Position numbers and translations under genes: made by a program
Assembly: GCA_001931905.2 (NCBI GenBank)
Contig: MSJI02000162.1
Location: forward strand, 646 to 45,715
DNA length: 45,070 bases
Origin: Cladosporium sp. IMV 00045
Taxonomy: Eukaryota > Ascomycota > Dothideomycetes > Cladosporiales > Cladosporiaceae
Direction: 5' to 3'
Part shown: positions 1 to 8,909 of the stretch, one piece after another
Position numbering within the stretch: the first letter of the stretch is position 1
How the letters are laid out: every line of letters begins with the position of its first letter
Notes under the pieces: model-generated
The model's database searches: none
What the model was told of the DNA's origin: nothing
Seen by the model: the letters and a program-made list of their open reading frames with translations, nothing else

Positions 1-879
1 CCCCCCTGGGCAATACGAGATCTCAGGCTCGGCTGATGATGACAGAATGTTTCTTGTTATCTCGATTTATCTTTCGCAACCCAACTCTTGTTCGACAGCG
101 GAATATGTACTGTCTCCAGCAAGGGAGTAGAGCATACCTATGCGGTCGCCATTCCGACAACAGACTTGATGTGCCCGTCTGTGTTGATGATGGCTCTGCT
201 TGCTTGTTTGTTTGTCGTGGATATGGGAACTTGGAAATAAGACTTCTTGGTATCCGTTGGTGTAATCAAGGGACTCCCTCGCAACGCCTCCTTCGGCGTC
301 GCCGTGGGTTAGAAATGAACGTGAGCTGTCGTCCCTTGTTGAAGGCTGAGGACGTGGAAGATGGCGAGGTCTTGAGAGAAGTCAGAGCATCGCGGCAATG
401 AGACTGAATCGCTTAGCCATGAGGCACGAGAAATGTTTTTCAAGTTCATCTGCTAGCTACAAAGCAGGAATACCTCATCATTAGTCCATTCAACTGGCTG
501 AAAAATACCAATGAACATGGAATAAGAGCCAAAGATGAAAGATACCAAAAGCCAAAATTTTCTGTTAAAACAAAGAAAGAAAAAAGAAGACATATTATCC
601 AGATGCAATCTCTTAACACATGATCCATGCTGTCATAACCCAAGCCAAATGTGATAGACACCAAAAAATCCATCATTCCGAAAAACAAATGCTGGCGCGC
701 GCCATATGGTGTAAGCATGCCGTCAATAAAATCCAGGAAAAGGCGACATCAAACGAAAAGGTTCGGGACATCTGCGACGCACCTCAAGTCAGCAAGGCAA
801 TCCTCTCTCAAAAGTTCGCCTCTCAACGCAAGTGGCAAGACCATCCTCAGCATCAATCAATCACTCACAAAAGGTTCGT
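1..879. other. Left-edge flank, no confident gene
   Basis: This is the 3' flank of the large minus-strand gene that ends at 880. A 121-codon plus-strand frame (36-401) resembles nothing I know. On the minus strand, 138-290 reads as coding-like sequence (many C-ending codons, reading ...AIINTDGHIKSVVGMATA then TAG). It is preceded by a CTAAC branch-like site and an AAG acceptor, and a GTATGC donor-like site directly follows the stop. It could be a terminal exon or a decayed relic of a gene on the left, but I cannot assign it. Bases 530-600 are AT-rich. Confidence 0.3.
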
Positions 880-3800
880 TCACACACCGGAATACAACGA
901 ATCCGACAACCACTCATCCCTCTCCCTAGCCGCGACGCCCCTCCCCCCAACAACACCCCCACCAGCGCGCGAGCTGCGCGTACTGAGCGAGCGCAGAAGT
1001 TCCCCGCCCTTGGCGAACAGGACGCGCAGTTTCTCGCCGAAGCGCTTGATGCGGAATTCCGTCTTGCCCATGCCGATGCCGTCGAGGAGGGTGTTGCCGC
1101 CGACACCGGCGGCGGCTGAAGAGGAGAAAGCGGAGGTGTCTAGGCCGGCACGGTCGTGGGCCAGGGAGCCGGCGTCGTAGGGGTGGGAAGCGGCCAGGCC
1201 GGCGTCGAGGGAGTGGGCGCGCTGGCCGTCGAGGTTGACGTTGCATTTGTTGTTCTGGTTGTGGGCTTTGTGCTTGGATTTCAAGCCCGTCCAGCGCCGG
1301 CCTTTGGGGGTTTTGGTGCGCTCTTTGTTGCTTTCGGAGCTGTCGTCGGAGAAGTAGGAGCGAACTTCGTCGAGGTTGAAGCCGACGGGGGGTGTCAGGG
1401 CGGTGGTCGGGTAGCGGTCGCCGGGGTTGTGCGTGGGTTCGTCGGCGGAGCGGAGGCCGGGTGAGGTGGGGAGGCTTCTGCTGGTGGTGTCGTCGTGGTG
1501 GCTGCGGCTAAGGCCCATTTTGTGCTTGATGGAGCCGAACATGGAGCGCTTGGAGTGCTTGCGGACATGCTGGGTGGAGACGCCGGTGAGCTGCAGGGTG
1601 GTGGCGGATGCGGTTGGGTCTAGGTCAGTGGTGATGGAGCCAATGTCGATGCCAGTGGTAGTGTTGCCGAGCAAGTCGCCAGTGACAGTGCAATCGAGGG
1701 ATTTCGTACCGCGGTGACGAGCAACCTCCGCGGCCAGACCTTCGCGGTGATGGACTTGATCCGGGGCAGTGAGGTCGATGTGAAGGTTGCTGCGGGCCCA
1801 GGGGTAATTCTCGTCAAGATTCCAAGGTCTGCTACTGAGTGAAGAAACAACCAAAGACCTCTTCGACCTACGAGCGATGGGATTCATCTCCGGCGGCAGC
1901 AGGCGTTGAACTTCTTCCTCGGTCAAAGGAGTCTTGCCGCCACGCAGGAGAACCGAAGCAGGCCGTTCCAGCAGATTGGTGATATCCGATGGCGCAGAAA
2001 TGGAACCAGACAGATAAGACGCTTTGCCTTCAAGAGAAGTGAGAGCCGACACCTTGTCAAGAGACAACGATCCTGGCAACGGCGGCAGTTCCTTGTTGAG
2101 AGCCAGCGCTCTGAGCGGAAGGACAGAATCGTGAGTGCCATTTTTGACAATCTCCTCAGCGCGCTCAGCCAGCGTCCGAAACCAAGCCGAAGTGCGAGTC
2201 GAAAGCACAGTGCCTGGACGAGCAGAAGCGGGTGTCTGACCAAGCTGATGAATGTCATCAAGGGTATGAGCGATCTGGAGATCTTTGGCGAGGACAGTGT
2301 CGAGGTTGAGATCCTTGAGGCAGGGAAGAAGCTCCGAAAGACGCTCGCTCAAGCCATTGACGGAAGGGATCGAGAGACGGTTGACTTGCGTGGCGACGTT
2401 CAGCATACGCTCCTCCGGCGAAAGGGGACGTTTGCTCGACTCCGCCTCGCTGACAGTCTTGCTCTGACGGCGCGAGTCCGGCTTCGAGTCCTCGGCAAGG
2501 ACCTCCTCGTCAACCGCCTCATCTCCTTCACTGGACGTCTCCTCTTCCTCAACTTCCTCAGGAAAGTCCTCCGGCTTGTTGAAGAAACTCGTATACCGAT
2601 CCCAGATCGCCGGATCCGTACTCTGAGGCCTCTGCGGGGAAGGATGATAGATGGCCGAAAAGTCACGCCGACGCACGACCTCCATAGACTTGCTGGTGCG
2701 GACCTGCAGCGCCTCGTTGAGCTTGTCGATCAAATCCATGCGGCTGAAATTCAGCGATGGCAAATCGCGCGTTTCGCCCAGCGGCCTTCCAGCATCGGGG
2801 TGAGCACGGTGGCGACCCTCGCGCAGCTTCGTCTTATCCTGGAGTTCCTGCTGGCGACGCTCTTGCATGGCTTTGACGGCGGCGATGCGGGCGGGAAGTT
2901 GGAATTGCAGCCCGTTGGCGATGTCGGTGGATTGTCTGTGGGTGTTGATACTCATGTCTTCGGAGGATTCTTCTTTCAAGCCTGGGAGATGCGTGCTGGG
3001 ATACTTGTTGCGGATGAAATTGATGCCGGAGTAGCGAAGGTCAGTGGTGCTGTCGCGGGAGCCGCGGCCAGAGTCGGATTGCTCTTCGAAGGGCGAAGGG
3101 CCCCTGGTGGCTTGAGAGCGGTTGCGAAGAGCGATTGCTCCCAGAGATTGGCTCTGGCGGTGCTGCTCCGTCTTCTTGTTGACTTTCAGTGGAGCGACCT
3201 CGTCCTCGAAAGTGACAGAGCCATGACGACGCTGACGTTCCGGAACGTGGATGGCAGATTTGAGAGGCGCCGGGTCATCCTTGGGTGGCGTGCTGCTGGC
3301 GATGTGCACGATCTGAGGTTTGCCCAGCGTTATAGTGTTCTGCGGGAGAGAAAAGCGGACGGCAACATCAGTCATGGCATCTGTAGTTGTGTTGACGGTA
3401 GTCTCGCCGATCTGGCTGAGATCAGCCGGCAAAGAGAGGCGATTGCTATTGTTCGTTTCTGTCGGAGTGCCATTCGGCTGAGGCAGATGCACCGACTTGG
3501 AATAGCCTCTCGGAGTACGCGGCGTCGGCGGCGCGAGGTTCTCGTCGTTGATGGCGCTGCGTTGCGGTCTCTTCGCCCTATTCTCGCTCGGCGAAGAGCC
3601 GTTCTTCGACGCCATGATAGTCCCATCAATCCCAACAGTCTCCTCGTGAAGTGGACTGACAGCGGAGAAACGATCGACCGTCTCACCAGAAAGCAGCGGA
3701 CTGACAGGCTCATCAGGGTCATCATCCGGCCCAGGAGTGGAGCCACCATCCTTCGCCTCCTTGTGCTGCGCGGTGATGGTGTCCGCATCCAAAGCGAAAG

Positions 3801-5877
3801 GATCCCGGGACTCAGTCTCAGTCTCGCCCAAATCGGTAGCAGTGGCTTCTGTCTCCGAGGGCGGAGAGAAGTGGATAGCAAAGTCCATACCGGAAACTTT
3901 GGACTGAGCACCAGTCGATGCAACAGACTCAGTGACCGAGCCCTTGTGCTGCATGTCAGGCGGCGACGAAGGCAGGGAAGCCTCATCATCCAGGCACTCC
4001 TCCTTGAGCGAGCTCGGCTCAAATGTATCGTGATCGTCATGGCAAGCCGTCTCCTCACTCGGTTTGAGCGGCGAAGGAGTCTCGATGACAACGACCTTGC
4101 TGCTCGGTTCGACCTCAGTGGTGGAAGGGGCCAGCTCAGCCTTGACCATATCCCTGGTGAGCCTGCGCATAGACTTGACCGGCGACGCGGGCATCTCAGC
4201 AACGAGCACCGGCGAAGCAGGCAATTCGACGGGCGCATCGAATTCTTCGAGAACAGTAACGCGCGTTGCATCCGGAACAGCGAGCTCGTAGACCTCGACA
4301 GCGCGCTCAGCTTCTCCTCGCTCGTGCTCGCGCTCGGCCTCTTTCTTCGCAGCAGCGTCAGCAGCCGCTCGGGACTCGAGCATTGCTTTGACGCGCTGGA
4401 CGAAGCCCGAAGGAGGCACAGACGGATGGTGAACCTCAATTTCGGAGTCTTCAGCAGCCTTCTCCAACCCGTCGATGTAGTCGAAGTACTTGGCAGGAAT
4501 GACAGGATCGCTAGTCGATTCCGGGAGATCGGTCAAAGTCGGATCGATAAAAGCAGGGTCAACAACAACATGAATCGTCGTCTGATCCTTCGGAGTCGGC
4601 GGGCTCGAAGTCGTCGGCGCGGTGCCAGAAGACGGCGGATCTGAGGATGGAGCTCCAACATCCGTCATTGGCGTATCAGTGCGCTGAGGCAGCTGCCTGG
4701 CAAGGCGCGCAGCGTTGTGGAAAATGTGATGAGCCATCGGGCCAACATTGGGAGAAGGCGGCGGACCCCTGCGATGCTGCGGCTGCGCTGAATACGCGGC
4801 AGGGTTGTACATCGGACGAGGTGGACCGTACGCTTGCTGAGGTGGATGCGGCGGCGGCGGGCGGTGGCCAGGGTGCTGCATCGGAGCGTTCGGCGGAGCG
4901 GGTTTCAACGGACCAGGTCGGTAGTTGAAGTGAGGCTGCGGAGGCGGCATCTGCTCGTACGGCATGACGGGCGAGACAGACATGGCGCGCGAGGGAGGAG
5001 GCACGTTGAGATAAGCCGGATCGACGGATTGTTCCTGGCCATACTCGCTGTGGTACGTCGGCATGGGAGGACGTGGCAGAGGCGGGACAGGAGGAGCCTG
5101 CGGGCGACGGTGCATGTGCTGCTGAGGCAGCGGTGGCGGCGGCTGGGATTGCGCGTAGGTATCGCTCAAGGCCGGAGAGGGAGATCGATATCCCGGGCGC
5201 TTGAGGCGAGTAGGGTAAGCGTACGGCGGGCGGATCTCAGGCATGGGAGGAGGCTGTCCGTTATAACGCCTTGGCTCGTGGCCTTGACTCTTCAGACTGG
5301 TGGCCGACTTGTGGCGAGGCAACTGGCTTGACGGAACAGCATTTGTCAGAGAGTAGGAACGGCTGTCACGGTGGCCGCCAGAAGAAGGAATTGGCCCAAG
5401 TCCCATAGGACGACCAGGATGGCCGCCACTCATGACCGAAGGCTGCGTGTCAGAGATGAAAGTCGGCATGGTCTGCATGCTCGTCATGGAGCCACGACGA
5501 CCGTTGGAGCCAGTCTCCCAATCCCGCGTGGCAGAGCTGACTCTCGAAGTGACGGAAGCGGCGTAGTTGTTGTGCGAGTTGGATCCGCCCGGGTACGGAT
5601 GAGAGCCGCCTGAAGTCCTGGAAGGCTGCTGTCTGCGCTGGCCGTTACGATAAGGCATGCTGGGTAGACGGGTGCTGTTGAAAGAGAGGGCGCCAATATC
5701 GCCAGTGTCGGTGGAAGTCTTGAGCATGCTCAAGACGCCGGCGTTGGCCAGCGTGTCAACGCCAGAACCCATGGGAGGCGGGGAGCGGAGGGAGCGAGAA
5801 GCACCCGTTGCGGCAGAGACGTTGCTGGCCCTGCTGTTGCGGCCACTGATGCTGGAGACGGGGTCCGTGAAAGGCAT
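880..5877 (-). CDS. Large intrinsically disordered protein, function unknown (1665 aa)
   Basis: This is one uninterrupted frame of 1665 codons starting at ATG 5877; I do not recognise a catalytic domain. The N-terminal part (about residues 1-420) is rich in Ser, Arg, Pro and Gln, with repeated proline-rich stretches (PPPPLPQQ, PPPPHPPQQ) that could bind SH3 or WW domains. The middle is acidic and Ser/Thr-rich with many SP/TP sites, as in phosphoregulated scaffold proteins. The last 120 residues carry a more structured basic segment (GKTEFRIKRFGEKLRVLFAKG) that could form an amphipathic helix and contact membrane or a partner. The N-terminal phrase GVDTLANAGVLSMLKT is unlike low-complexity sequence and is probably a conserved short motif. 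The long antisense frame inside it is judged a composition shadow. I am confident it is a gene and cannot give a function; a scaffold or cell-cortex role is only a guess. Confidence 0.8.
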   Translation of the reverse strand: MPFTDPVSSISGRNSRASNVSAATGASRSLRSPPPMGSGVDTLANAGVLSMLKTSTDTGDIGALSFNSTRLPSMPYRNGQRRQQPSRTSGGSHPYPGGSNSHNNYAASVTSRVSSATRDWETGSNGRRGSMTSMQTMPTFISDTQPSVMSGGHPGRPMGLGPIPSSGGHRDSRSYSLTNAVPSSQLPRHKSATSLKSQGHEPRRYNGQPPPMPEIRPPYAYPTRLKRPGYRSPSPALSDTYAQSQPPPPLPQQHMHRRPQAPPVPPLPRPPMPTYHSEYGQEQSVDPAYLNVPPPSRAMSVSPVMPYEQMPPPQPHFNYRPGPLKPAPPNAPMQHPGHRPPPPHPPQQAYGPPRPMYNPAAYSAQPQHRRGPPPSPNVGPMAHHIFHNAARLARQLPQRTDTPMTDVGAPSSDPPSSGTAPTTSSPPTPKDQTTIHVVVDPAFIDPTLTDLPESTSDPVIPAKYFDYIDGLEKAAEDSEIEVHHPSVPPSGFVQRVKAMLESRAAADAAAKKEAEREHERGEAERAVEVYELAVPDATRVTVLEEFDAPVELPASPVLVAEMPASPVKSMRRLTRDMVKAELAPSTTEVEPSSKVVVIETPSPLKPSEETACHDDHDTFEPSSLKEECLDDEASLPSSPPDMQHKGSVTESVASTGAQSKVSGMDFAIHFSPPSETEATATDLGETETESRDPFALDADTITAQHKEAKDGGSTPGPDDDPDEPVSPLLSGETVDRFSAVSPLHEETVGIDGTIMASKNGSSPSENRAKRPQRSAINDENLAPPTPRTPRGYSKSVHLPQPNGTPTETNNSNRLSLPADLSQIGETTVNTTTDAMTDVAVRFSLPQNTITLGKPQIVHIASSTPPKDDPAPLKSAIHVPERQRRHGSVTFEDEVAPLKVNKKTEQHRQSQSLGAIALRNRSQATRGPSPFEEQSDSGRGSRDSTTDLRYSGINFIRNKYPSTHLPGLKEESSEDMSINTHRQSTDIANGLQFQLPARIAAVKAMQERRQQELQDKTKLREGRHRAHPDAGRPLGETRDLPSLNFSRMDLIDKLNEALQVRTSKSMEVVRRRDFSAIYHPSPQRPQSTDPAIWDRYTSFFNKPEDFPEEVEEEETSSEGDEAVDEEVLAEDSKPDSRRQSKTVSEAESSKRPLSPEERMLNVATQVNRLSIPSVNGLSERLSELLPCLKDLNLDTVLAKDLQIAHTLDDIHQLGQTPASARPGTVLSTRTSAWFRTLAERAEEIVKNGTHDSVLPLRALALNKELPPLPGSLSLDKVSALTSLEGKASYLSGSISAPSDITNLLERPASVLLRGGKTPLTEEEVQRLLPPEMNPIARRSKRSLVVSSLSSRPWNLDENYPWARSNLHIDLTAPDQVHHREGLAAEVARHRGTKSLDCTVTGDLLGNTTTGIDIGSITTDLDPTASATTLQLTGVSTQHVRKHSKRSMFGSIKHKMGLSRSHHDDTTSRSLPTSPGLRSADEPTHNPGDRYPTTALTPPVGFNLDEVRSYFSDDSSESNKERTKTPKGRRWTGLKSKHKAHNQNNKCNVNLDGQRAHSLDAGLAASHPYDAGSLAHDRAGLDTSAFSSSAAAGVGGNTLLDGIGMGKTEFRIKRFGEKLRVLFAKGGELLRSLSTRSSRAGGGVVGGRGVAARERDEWLSDSLYSGV

Positions 5878-6674
5878 TGTGCCGCCTTTCGAAGCGTGTT
5901 GAGTAGCGAGCGACGAGTTTGGTCAGGCGGCGAAAGCGGCCTTGTCCTGGAAGAAGCAAGTAAGAAGAGGATGGTAGAAGTACTGAACAGCTTTCCAACA
6001 GTGCCAATATGACAAGGGCAGCAATGAGCTTGACTGTAATGAAGAGTGTGATGGGCAGTGAGGAGAGTGAGGAGAACTGAGAAGCGAGATGTTGGTTGTC
6101 AACAATGAGTGCTGACGCGGCATAGCAGGCGCCATTGATGATGGGCAGTGAGTTGGAAGGTGTTGTAGGATCGGATGAAGAAAGCAGAAGACGACATGTT
6201 GGATGTTGGCAGGAAAAGCTGAAGTTCGATCAGAACGTGGCTGCTGTCGAAGCTCGTGTATATTCGATAGGAAGGTGCTGCCAGTCTACATGTTCGGTAA
6301 GCAACGAGACACTCATAAAATATAGTAATAATAACAAGTAACACAACGATCAGATATCCAGAAACAGAAGGCCTGCAATTCTCCGCCACAAAGAAAGGGT
6401 ATATTTGGATCGCGACGAAGTGCCAGGTTGTCTAGTAGCATTGGTAGCAGTAGTAGAAATTCACTGAAGGAAAAAGAAAAAGACCAGGAAACAAAAATGG
6501 GAAGAATACTCAATCTAAAGGGGATCTCTTCCGCCCTTTTTCAACGCTTTTGCCATGCCGTTTTGTTCACAACTCCAGATTTACGACACGTGCGGCCCAC
6601 ATGCCCGCCATGCAAAAGACCCAGGAACCCACAAGAACCAAAAAATTCGCAGCACGTCAAGTAACTTGGTGCAG
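5878..6674. other. Intergenic: upstream of the 1665-aa gene, downstream of SEC14
   Basis: This roughly 800-base spacer lies between the start of the large disordered-protein gene and the 3' end of the Sec14 gene. It must hold the promoter and 5' UTR of the former and the 3' UTR of the latter. An AT-rich patch (6300-6345, with ATAGTAATAATAACAAG) may belong to a 3' end. I see no further coding exon. Confidence 0.5.
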
Positions 6675-7947
6675 TTACTGGGCAACGCCCGCGGGCTGGC
6701 CGGCAGGCTGGTCTACGGGCGCAGTACCAGCGGCGGGAGCGGCAGCAGGCTGGCCTTCGCCAACGTGGCTCTCGGTGGCGGGGATGCTGTTGTCGCCCTT
6801 CTTCGCCCACGCGGGCTCCTTGGCCCACTGAGGATCTTGCCCTGTTGAAGATGTTAGCTTCGTGATTCAATATAGTCAGACAGCAATGAAGATAGGACTT
6901 ACAGGGACCCTGATCGCTGAGCTCGCAACCGCCCGGGCACTCACAGGTACCACCAAACTGCTTGGGCAAGTTCTCCTTGGGGACCTGAGCAAGGAGTTCC
7001 TTCTGGTAGCCGGAGCCGAGGACGTGGATCTTGGCGACAGTGACGGGGTCGAGGAACTTCTTGACGACGGAGAAAGCACCGCTGAAACCCCAAGGCGCGT
7101 TGATGACGTACAGCTTGCCCAGACGCTCCGGGTAGTAGTTCTGGGAGATGCCCGAAGCGGACTGCAGGTAGCTGTAGACGGAGCCGAGCATGCTGACGCC
7201 GACGCCCTTGAGGTCCATGATGGAGCACGACGTCTCGAGCAGGTGGCCGGACTTGCGCGAGCAGGCGGGCAGACGCGGGTCGGCCATCTTCTCGTACTCG
7301 ACCACCAGGTTCTGCAGCATGCGCTGGTCCGTCGTGATCTTGTGCATGGCGTTCAGGTCGATCTTGCCCAGCTGCTCGATGTACAGCGGCCTGCCGTCCT
7401 TGTCCGTCTTGTGGTAGTATTGCGGGTAGTAGGCGAACACCTGGGGCTTCTCCTGGTAGTCGAAGTTGGGGACGAGGTTGTCGAGACCGCCGCCAAACTC
7501 GGCGCGCCACTTCTCGCAGTCAACGAACCTGTAGGACAAGAATATCCGTCAGCATGACATGTCCATTTATCATCCACACATTCCCCTCCTCAAAGAATCC
7601 CAAACCCCAAAACAAAACTTCCTCCCCTCACCGCCTCCCTCCTCCACCCCTCCTCATCACCACCAACCCCCCACCCTCCCCATCCAAAGAAAAACAAAAA
7701 GTATCATAACTCACATCTGCTTACTAGCCTCAACATTAAACTTCCTAGCCCTCAAAAACCTGAGCAGCGTGAGCGTATCGAGTCTGGCGCTGTAGCCGTC
7801 GGCCTCGAGAGACTGGCGCAGCTGGTGGACGGCAGCGTCCTGCTCCTTGGTGGTGTGGCCCGGGTGGCCCGACTGCGCGACGGGGGCGACGGTGGGGAAG
7901 TCGTAGTGGTCGTACTTGGGGTCGAGGTCCATGGTTGGGGTTGCCAT
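6675..7947 (-). CDS. SEC14: Sec14-type phosphatidylinositol/phosphatidylcholine transfer protein
   Basis: Sec14 proteins exchange PtdIns and PtdCho between membranes and sustain lipid signalling for Golgi secretion; they are cytosolic and Golgi-associated. Three exons are inferred: 7715-7947, 6903-7528 and 6675-6841, joined through GTGAGT...CTACAG and GTAAGT...CAACAG borders, giving 341 residues. The CRAL-TRIO N domain ([19 protein letters not shown]) is followed by the lipid-binding domain with [33 protein letters not shown] and [13 protein letters not shown]. These include the Glu (PERLGK) and Lys (VAKIHVLG) that align with the PtdIns-binding residues of yeast Sec14, and the domain ends in [10 protein letters not shown] Cys-containing tail ([17 protein letters not shown]) then leads to a 50-residue Ala/Pro/Gly tail, which yeast Sec14 lacks but filamentous fungal homologues often have. 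Start ATG 7947 is supported by the normal N-terminal length. Branch-like sites GCTGAC and GCTAAC lie before the acceptors. Confidence 0.95.
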
Positions 7948-8909
7948 GGTTGATGTTCTTGGTGAGTTGGTTGGGTTCTGGTGAGGTGGGTTGGCGGGGT
8001 GTAGTTGTTGGGTGTGAAGTGTCGGATGTGTGTAGTGATGGAGAAGCCTGTGTGATAGAGGCTGACACTTTTTTTCTCGGCTAGGGGAAAAAAAGAAGGG
8101 AGAGGAGTGAGAAGGACGAGGACAGATGAAGTAAGTGTCAACAATCGCTTAGGCCAGCCAGCCGGGGCAGGGCAGGACGTGTGGATAGAGCGCCAGCGTC
8201 GAAGTGGGGAGGCTGCTGCGTTTAGCACCGGCGCCAACACTTCAGGGAGAGTAGTGATGATGAGTTCTCTCTCTCTTTACCTTACCCTTCGGCCCTAGTC
8301 AAAGTTCAACTGATGAACCCTCCCTCTGGCTTTCTCGTCTTGATTAAATAATGCATTAATGCAATCTAATCTCCCCTTCTCCTTAGCATAGCCATGCGCA
8401 ACAAGAGACCCAACCAGACATCTTCTGCACGTGTAGAGATGTGGCTTTTCTTCTGAACGATGACGTACCAACTTGGCGGGCGACACGTTTCGAGGGCAAT
8501 TGGCTGGGAATTAAAGAAAGTACATGTAGGAATACATGTACATGTGTACATCCAGTGTGGCACAGCAGCAGCGCCGTATCTGTCTCGTTCGGGATGCATG
8601 CACCGCTCGGTGTGAACTTGGTGAAGATACTGTACAGTTCGACCGATCTCACTCATCATGTGATGACCTCCGACAGGTACATGTATGTGAGGATTCATAC
8701 GCACTGTTGTCACGAGCGATTCCCACATAGGGTCACGGGCAGCATGAACATTACGGCACATCAAACACGATGTCAAATCACGAAATGCAAGTGGGAAAAC
8801 AGAAAATAGCACACAAGACAATAAAATGAAAAGACCAAGAAACGATCACAATTTGCATTCACGCGCGAGGAGCAAACGTAGCAACTAGACTAAAACCCTA
8901 GAAGACCCA
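7948..8909. other. Intergenic: SEC14 promoter side and acrB 3' flank
   Basis: The spacer holds the SEC14 5' region and the acrB 3' region. Around 8521-8553 and 8680-8690 there are clustered ACATGT/TACATGTA palindromes within a CA/TG-rich stretch; these could be simple sequence or factor-binding sites. The C-rich/T-rich run near 8070-8100 lies close upstream of SEC14, where fungal promoters often carry pyrimidine tracts. No coding exon was recognised. Confidence 0.4.

Noticed and set aside
3372..4439. 355-codon minus-strand frame overlapping the same gene
   Set aside because: Same strand, other frame; Ser/Arg/Leu-rich shadow without a domain.
1906..4644. 912-codon open frame on the plus strand, antisense to the 1665-residue gene
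   Set aside because: Arg-rich, domain-free product with the composition expected when a GC-rich, biased coding strand is read backwards; the minus-strand gene explains the openness.
6862..7557. 231-codon plus-strand frame across the Sec14 gene
   Set aside because: Antisense shadow of a clearly conserved gene; Val/Leu/Asp-rich composition typical of this.
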